Shown here piece by piece: positions 59,904 through 64,000 of a stretch of 64,000 nt of DNA. The first letter of the stretch is position 1; each line of letters opens with the position of its first letter. The notes under the pieces are model-generated. The model made no database searches. It worked only from the letters and a program-made list of their open reading frames with translations, and was not told the origin of the DNA. This stretch comes from Candidatus Metaruminococcus caecorum. Its GTDB lineage: Bacteria > Bacillota > Clostridia > Oscillospirales > Ruminococcaceae. Both the position numbers and the translations under genes were made by a program. The stretch lies in NCBI GenBank assembly GCA_904420045.1, contig CAJFTY010000019.1, positions 30,870 to 94,869 on the forward strand, written 5' to 3'.

Positions 59904-62869
59904 TTCTTCGCCTCCGCTGCCTTCTCCGCCCTCATCTTGAACTCGTTGTTCTTGTTGTCCAATTCGCGGTTAATGTCTTTTACGGTCTTTTCAAGGCTGT
60001 CTCGGTACTGCTGGCCCTGAACAACCGTACGCACACGGGCGTTTTCGATATACCGAGGCGTGATGTATCCGCCGATGACGTTAGGCATATCGACATACCA
60101 TTTTCTCTGATTGATAATAACTTCTTTCAAGCTGCTTTCCCAGGAAAGTGCGTCAAACGCATCCAAGTTTGCGGAACACCATCTGGCTTCAGCACCGACT
60201 GTCGAAGAAATATCGTTGGCATAACGGATCTGGGTTTCTTTATCTGTGTACCACTTCAGGAATTCCCAGCCCTCGTCCTTCATATCGGAGTCAGCCAGAA
60301 TAATCGCAGCCGTAGTGCTTCCGCCGTAAGAGCGGTTGACTTCGCCGTTTTCCTGCTTAATGCCGGGCAAGGGAGCCACATCCCATTTACCCGCAATTTC
60401 CGGCGCGGCTGCAGTCAGCTGAATATAAGTGTTAAAGGAGCTGACACCGATGGGAATTGTACCCGAACGGAACCGGCTGTACAGGTTCGCGGAAACCGGA
60501 ACATCATAGATCCGGTACAGGTCGGTAAACTGGCGGAATGCCTCAAACGCCTCGGGAGTATCCAGCGCGGATTTCTTCCCGTCTTCGGTGTAATAAGAAC
60601 CGCCGTTTTGGTACAGCAAGCTGTGGAACGCAGCGGAAACACCGCCGGCAACTGCCGAAACCGTACCGTCATAGTAGAAGTCCATACCGTTTTTCTTCAG
60701 GATTGGCAGAACACGGGAATACAGGTCACCCCAGGTATCCGGGACTTCCAGCTGCAAGTTCTGCAGGATGTCCTTGCGATAGAACAGGACGCTGAAGTCC
60801 ATCGTTTCCGGAAGCGCATAGACTTTTTCACCGTCTTTAAACGGCGCAATAATACCGTCTGAAAAACGTTTTGAAATTTTGTCGTAATCTGGGAACTGCG
60901 CAAGATCATACACTGCATCACGTATTCCGTATTCGTAGGGAACGCTGGGACTTACGCCCAACGCCACATCCGGCGCGTTGCCTGCGGCAATGGCCAGCAT
61001 GATAACGCCGTTGGTTGTAAACATGTTCGTAGGAACGATGTTCATTTTTACGTTGATGTTGGTCTGCTCTGTGAATTCCTCATCCGCCATCAGCTGTAAA
61101 ACTTCCGCCCATTCCTTTGCACGGGAAACCCACAGGTTTAACGTTTTTGCGCCTTCGCCCGCAGCTCCGCCGCCGACCGCGTCATAATCCTTTACAAAGG
61201 AAATTGCAAAAGAACGGCACGCAACCCAAAGACGGGAGAAAAAGTTGGAGTGATAATCTTCCGTTTTTGCGTTCACCGGCTGCAGGGTAAAGTAGTCGAT
61301 GGACAGCGGAGAGTTCTGATAGTCGGAAATCCAGGTGGCCATCGTGCTCTGGTTCTCCATCAGCTCACTGAGGCCGCGGGCCACAACCATCGGATCTTTA
61401 ATCATCGCGTCAACCTGTGTTTTAATCATGCTCAGGTTGTTGACGGCGCTGGGACGTTTTTCTGATAGCGCCATAATTGCGTCGATCTGTTTGGTAAGGC
61501 TGTCCGACAGCGTCTGCAGCTCTGTGAAAACTTCGGGGACCTTCTTGTCCAGATTGTAGTTAAAGTTGACGTCAGGGTTCACCGTCGTCACTTTAATAAT
61601 TTTCTGGATCGTGTTGCTCAGCCGGTAAGAATCTTTTTCCAGCGTGCTGATAATATCTGCATACTCGCCGACTTTTACCGTCATCGTCAATTTATGGGAG
61701 CCTTTTTCAAGGTAGATTTCAAAAGGAGCACCGCTTTCGTCTACAAGATCTGTGTAGGTCCAGTCGGTATAATCAATTCGATAGTCTAAAAATTCTTTAA
61801 AGGGAACTTCGTCATCAATTAAGATCTGACGGTAAATAGGCATACCGTCCGTATACTTCTGATACATCCGCAAAGACAGCTTGTAAAGGCCGCTTTCAGG
61901 TGCTTCAAAATTCCAGGAAATTGTGTCGTTGCCGCCGTTCCAGACCGAACCGCCAATGCTGTTATAGACGACATTACCGCCGGATACCGGCTGCATTTTC
62001 GGGTCGGATTCCGACTGCACTCTTAAAGACGGGTCCGATTTATAGGTGGCGTCCTCGCCTTGAACCTTAATCTCTTTTGTCGCGCTCTTATAGCCGGCAG
62101 CCTGATATTCTTTTTTGACTTCCGCATAGGATTTATACTGTTTAGGCGCAACAAGACGAACCCCTGCAATCGCAATAGGCTCGTTCGCATATGTCATCTT
62201 AATGGTATGCGTGCCCTTGGTCAAATAATAGCGAAGGGGTTCGCCGTATTTGCCCTGGGAATCGTTCAGACGAGTCGTCTGCCACTCGATGACCTCTTTT
62301 TGCTTGGGACGAACTTGGTCCCCCAGCTTGTTCACCCATATTTCCCCGTCATCTTCCCAGACGCGCGGGAAAGAATAGATGTTCATTTCCTTGCAATACT
62401 TTTCGCCGTCGATCAAGACATTCCGCTGAGGAGCTGTGGTGCTTCCGGTGATCGAAAGATAGTCCACTTCCAGATTGTAATACGCATCCTCGGGAACTTC
62501 GACTTTCCATTCAACCGACTCAAGATCGTTGTTTTGCCAAACAATCGCTTTTTTGCTCTCATTACTGTTGCTTTTAACTTCGTCTTTTAAGAAATTGCCT
62601 TGGGGGGACATAGTCCCCCCGGCAATATCAATGGCAATCGCATTGCCCGTATAATCTTTAGCGCCTTTTGCTTCTGTGTCCTTTAAGTATTCCGCGTAAT
62701 AATAGTCTTCCTCTGTAGCCGTCTGAGGCTGTTTATCGCCGTTGACTTTTTTGTACAACGTTTCGCCGGGAGCCGCAAAAGCAGGCAGAACCGAAGTGGA
62801 TAAAAGTGCGCAAGTAATAAAAGCTGCTACTAATCGAGATGTAATTTTCCTTTGCTTGTTCATAAGCAA
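59900..62869 (-). CDS. Large solute-binding protein fused to carbohydrate-binding-like domains
   Basis: A 989-residue exported protein. A signal peptide (about 1-33, cleaved after AFA) is followed by two beta-sandwich domains with galactose-binding/CBM35 or malectin-like pattern: domain 1 about 60-255 (LESVEWKVEVPEDAYYNLEVDYLSITG, GTHTIKMTYANEPIAIAGVRL), domain 2 about 265-425 (TISWNFEAPESGLYKLSLRMYQKY, GSHKLTMTVKVGEYADI). A helical spacer (about 430-560) and a type 1 solute-binding domain (about 575-950) complete it. Unlike most Gram-positive binding proteins it has no lipobox. Standard binding proteins are 420-560 residues, so this is about double size. It precedes its two permeases. Confidence 0.85.
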   Translation of the reverse strand: MLMNKQRKITSRLVAAFITCALLSTSVLPAFAAPGETLYKKVNGDKQPQTATEEDYYYAEYLKDTEAKGAKDYTGNAIAIDIAGGTMSPQGNFLKDEVKSNSNESKKAIVWQNNDLESVEWKVEVPEDAYYNLEVDYLSITGSTTAPQRNVLIDGEKYCKEMNIYSFPRVWEDDGEIWVNKLGDQVRPKQKEVIEWQTTRLNDSQGKYGEPLRYYLTKGTHTIKMTYANEPIAIAGVRLVAPKQYKSYAEVKKEYQAAGYKSATKEIKVQGEDATYKSDPSLRVQSESDPKMQPVSGGNVVYNSIGGSVWNGGNDTISWNFEAPESGLYKLSLRMYQKYTDGMPIYRQILIDDEVPFKEFLDYRIDYTDWTYTDLVDESGAPFEIYLEKGSHKLTMTVKVGEYADIISTLEKDSYRLSNTIQKIIKVTTVNPDVNFNYNLDKKVPEVFTELQTLSDSLTKQIDAIMALSEKRPSAVNNLSMIKTQVDAMIKDPMVVARGLSELMENQSTMATWISDYQNSPLSIDYFTLQPVNAKTEDYHSNFFSRLWVACRSFAISFVKDYDAVGGGAAGEGAKTLNLWVSRAKEWAEVLQLMADEEFTEQTNINVKMNIVPTNMFTTNGVIMLAIAAGNAPDVALGVSPSVPYEYGIRDAVYDLAQFPDYDKISKRFSDGIIAPFKDGEKVYALPETMDFSVLFYRKDILQNLQLEVPDTWGDLYSRVLPILKKNGMDFYYDGTVSAVAGGVSAAFHSLLYQNGGSYYTEDGKKSALDTPEAFEAFRQFTDLYRIYDVPVSANLYSRFRSGTIPIGVSSFNTYIQLTAAAPEIAGKWDVAPLPGIKQENGEVNRSYGGSTTAAIILADSDMKDEGWEFLKWYTDKETQIRYANDISSTVGAEARWCSANLDAFDALSWESSLKEVIINQRKWYVDMPNVIGGYITPRYIENARVRTVVQGQQYRDSLEKTVKDINRELDNKNNEFKMRAEKAAEAKK

Positions 62870-62917
62870 CTCCCTTCAAACTAGTCTCAAACGATTTGAG
62901 AATGATGGTAGAATAAA

Positions 62918-64000
62918 TTACTCTGCTTTGCGCTTTTTCTCCATCAGGACATACTGCACGACCACGGCAGCCAGAATCAATACCGCGATGCCGCCGATAA
63001 CGACATACCAGATCCAGTTGTTGTCCGCAGGCTCATCCGGTTTTGCGTCCACATCCGAAGAAACGGAAGAAGTCTCATCCAAAGAACTCACTTCTTCACT
63101 GGAAGTGATCTCCGAAGAAGAAATAATTTCTTCACTGGAAACCGGTGCTTCAGAGGAAACCTGCTCGGGTTCGCTGGAAACCACAGGAGGTTTGGAGGAA
63201 GCCTCTACCGGTTTGCCGGTGGCAGAAACTTTACCAGGAGCCTGATACGCAGCGTTGGTGCTTACAAAAGGATTGTACAGACCGCTGTCGTTGCCGAAAT
63301 TAAATTTCATGTACCAGATACAGCCGCCGTTACCGTCGCTGACATCCCGGTCGCCGATGGCCACGTAAATGTAATCCGCACCGGTGTTTTTATACTTGTT
63401 CAGGCTGAAGCTGTAAATTCTGCGGTTGCCTTTGCCGGTGCCGTTTTTCTCGGCATCGTTTTCGGCGACGACTTCATAGTTCTTATCATCGTTGGACATA
63501 TACACTTTGTAGTCCTGACCGAGCTCCATGCTCAGCGTGGAATCCTTGCTGTCGTCATAGGGAATTTTGTAGTAACGAACCTCGGTCCGGTCCATGAAGT
63601 ACATATCGACCGAGAACTGACCAGCAGCCTTATACACATAGGATTTCTCCAATGCGGTGCCGGATGTCCACTCAAAATTCTTGGCTTCGGTCGGAGCTTC
63701 AAGCGGAGGTTCCGTGGTGGACTCATACTCACCGTAAATCAGTGCAACCCGGAAAACCTGACCGCCGTTGCCGCCGTTGGGAGTATCGTCACCCACCCGG
63801 ATATAGACCGCATCTTTTCCAGCGTCTACCAGATCCTGTACATCGACCACAATGTCGCCCTTGTTGCCGGTTCCAGTTTCTCCTCCGGCAGTTGCCACGA
63901 CGTCGTCTTCGGTAAATTTGTTTTCATCGCTCTTCCAAACTTTATAGCCAGCCGCCAAGGTCAGAACAACCTTCGCTTTTTTCTCGCCTTTTTTCAAGGG
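62918..64000 (-). CDS. Surface-anchored tandem beta-domain protein (partial; 5' end beyond window)
   Basis: The last 361 codons of an exported protein whose start is outside the window; the TTG at 63997 looks like an internal Leu codon. Two related domains of about 130 residues follow each other (VYIRVGDDTPNGGNGGQVFRVALIYG and YIYVAIGDRDVSDGNGGCIWYMKFNFG mark the same position in each). Then comes a stalk of about 70 residues rich in Ser and Glu (many SSE/SEE repeats), a membrane helix (WIWYVVIGGIAVLILAAVVVQYVLM) and a short basic tail. The layout is that of a display protein on a stalk. It is cotranscribed with the glycan cluster 48 bases upstream of the binding-protein gene. Confidence 0.8.
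   Translation of the reverse strand, partial: PLKKGEKKAKVVLTLAAGYKVWKSDENKFTEDDVVATAGGETGTGNKGDIVVDVQDLVDAGKDAVYIRVGDDTPNGGNGGQVFRVALIYGEYESTTEPPLEAPTEAKNFEWTSGTALEKSYVYKAAGQFSVDMYFMDRTEVRYYKIPYDDSKDSTLSMELGQDYKVYMSNDDKNYEVVAENDAEKNGTGKGNRRIYSFSLNKYKNTGADYIYVAIGDRDVSDGNGGCIWYMKFNFGNDSGLYNPFVSTNAAYQAPGKVSATGKPVEASSKPPVVSSEPEQVSSEAPVSSEEIISSSEITSSEEVSSLDETSSVSSDVDAKPDEPADNNWIWYVVIGGIAVLILAAVVVQYVLMEKKRKAE

Noticed and set aside
63997..63999. TTG at the right edge as the true start of the stalked protein
   Set aside because: The frame stays open to the edge and there is no ribosome-binding site or signal peptide at this point, so the gene continues outside.

Overview
The window looks like one stretch of chromosome from a Gram-positive, spore-former-related member of the Clostridia, most likely Oscillospiraceae/Ruminococcaceae. 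The grounds are a GC-rich coding style, the hrcA-grpE-dnaK-dnaJ operon behind a perfect CIRCE operator, a tryptophan T-box leader, BirA-controlled biotin uptake, a SpoIID homologue, a sensory-type [FeFe]-hydrogenase operon, and many TTG/GTG starts with strong purine-rich Shine-Dalgarno sequences. The taxonomic call is an inference from gene content.

Layout: 0-2.7 kb holds the 3' part of prfB, trxB and a zinc-ribbon membrane protein. 2.7-8.4 kb holds the class I heat-shock operon (minus strand) and a flavodoxin-like gene. 8.5-10.0 kb is an AT-rich insertion with a P-loop ATPase gene split by one in-frame TGA. 10.0-17.2 kb is the complete trp operon (trpE-trpGD-trpC-trpF-trpB-trpA) behind a T-box with a TGG specifier. 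17.2-24.2 kb (minus) holds a two-component system, an O-antigen-ligase-like polymerase, an unknown membrane protein and citrate synthase. 24.4-29.8 kb holds spoIID, a methyltransferase/AraC pair divergent from a GH4 alpha-galactosidase, and a diguanylate cyclase. 30.0-33.2 kb is a three-gene operon: ferredoxin-like protein, HydS-type [FeFe] hydrogenase-PAS protein and SpoIIE-type phosphatase. 33.4-39 kb holds an aminotransferase-trpS pair and divergent polysaccharide genes. 39-46 kb holds an antiporter, an HD nucleotidase, rpsO-pnp, and birA-bioY with a perfect BirA operator.

The last 18 kb (46.0-64.0 kb, minus strand) is the most interesting part. It is a tightly packed 12-gene glycan cluster read from the right edge leftwards: a surface-anchored tandem beta-domain protein (cut by the window), a 989-residue solute-binding protein fused to carbohydrate-binding-like domains, two permeases, an NHL beta-propeller/Yip1 membrane protein, a large DUF5696-type protein, two more permeases, a lipoprotein solute-binding protein, a GH76 alpha-1,6-mannanase-like enzyme, an MBL-fold hydrolase and a GH125 exo-alpha-1,6-mannosidase. 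The two named glycosidases point to alpha-1,6-linked mannose. No ABC ATPase is encoded in the visible part, so both importers probably use a shared ATPase from elsewhere. No tRNA, rRNA, CRISPR array or insertion sequence was recognised.
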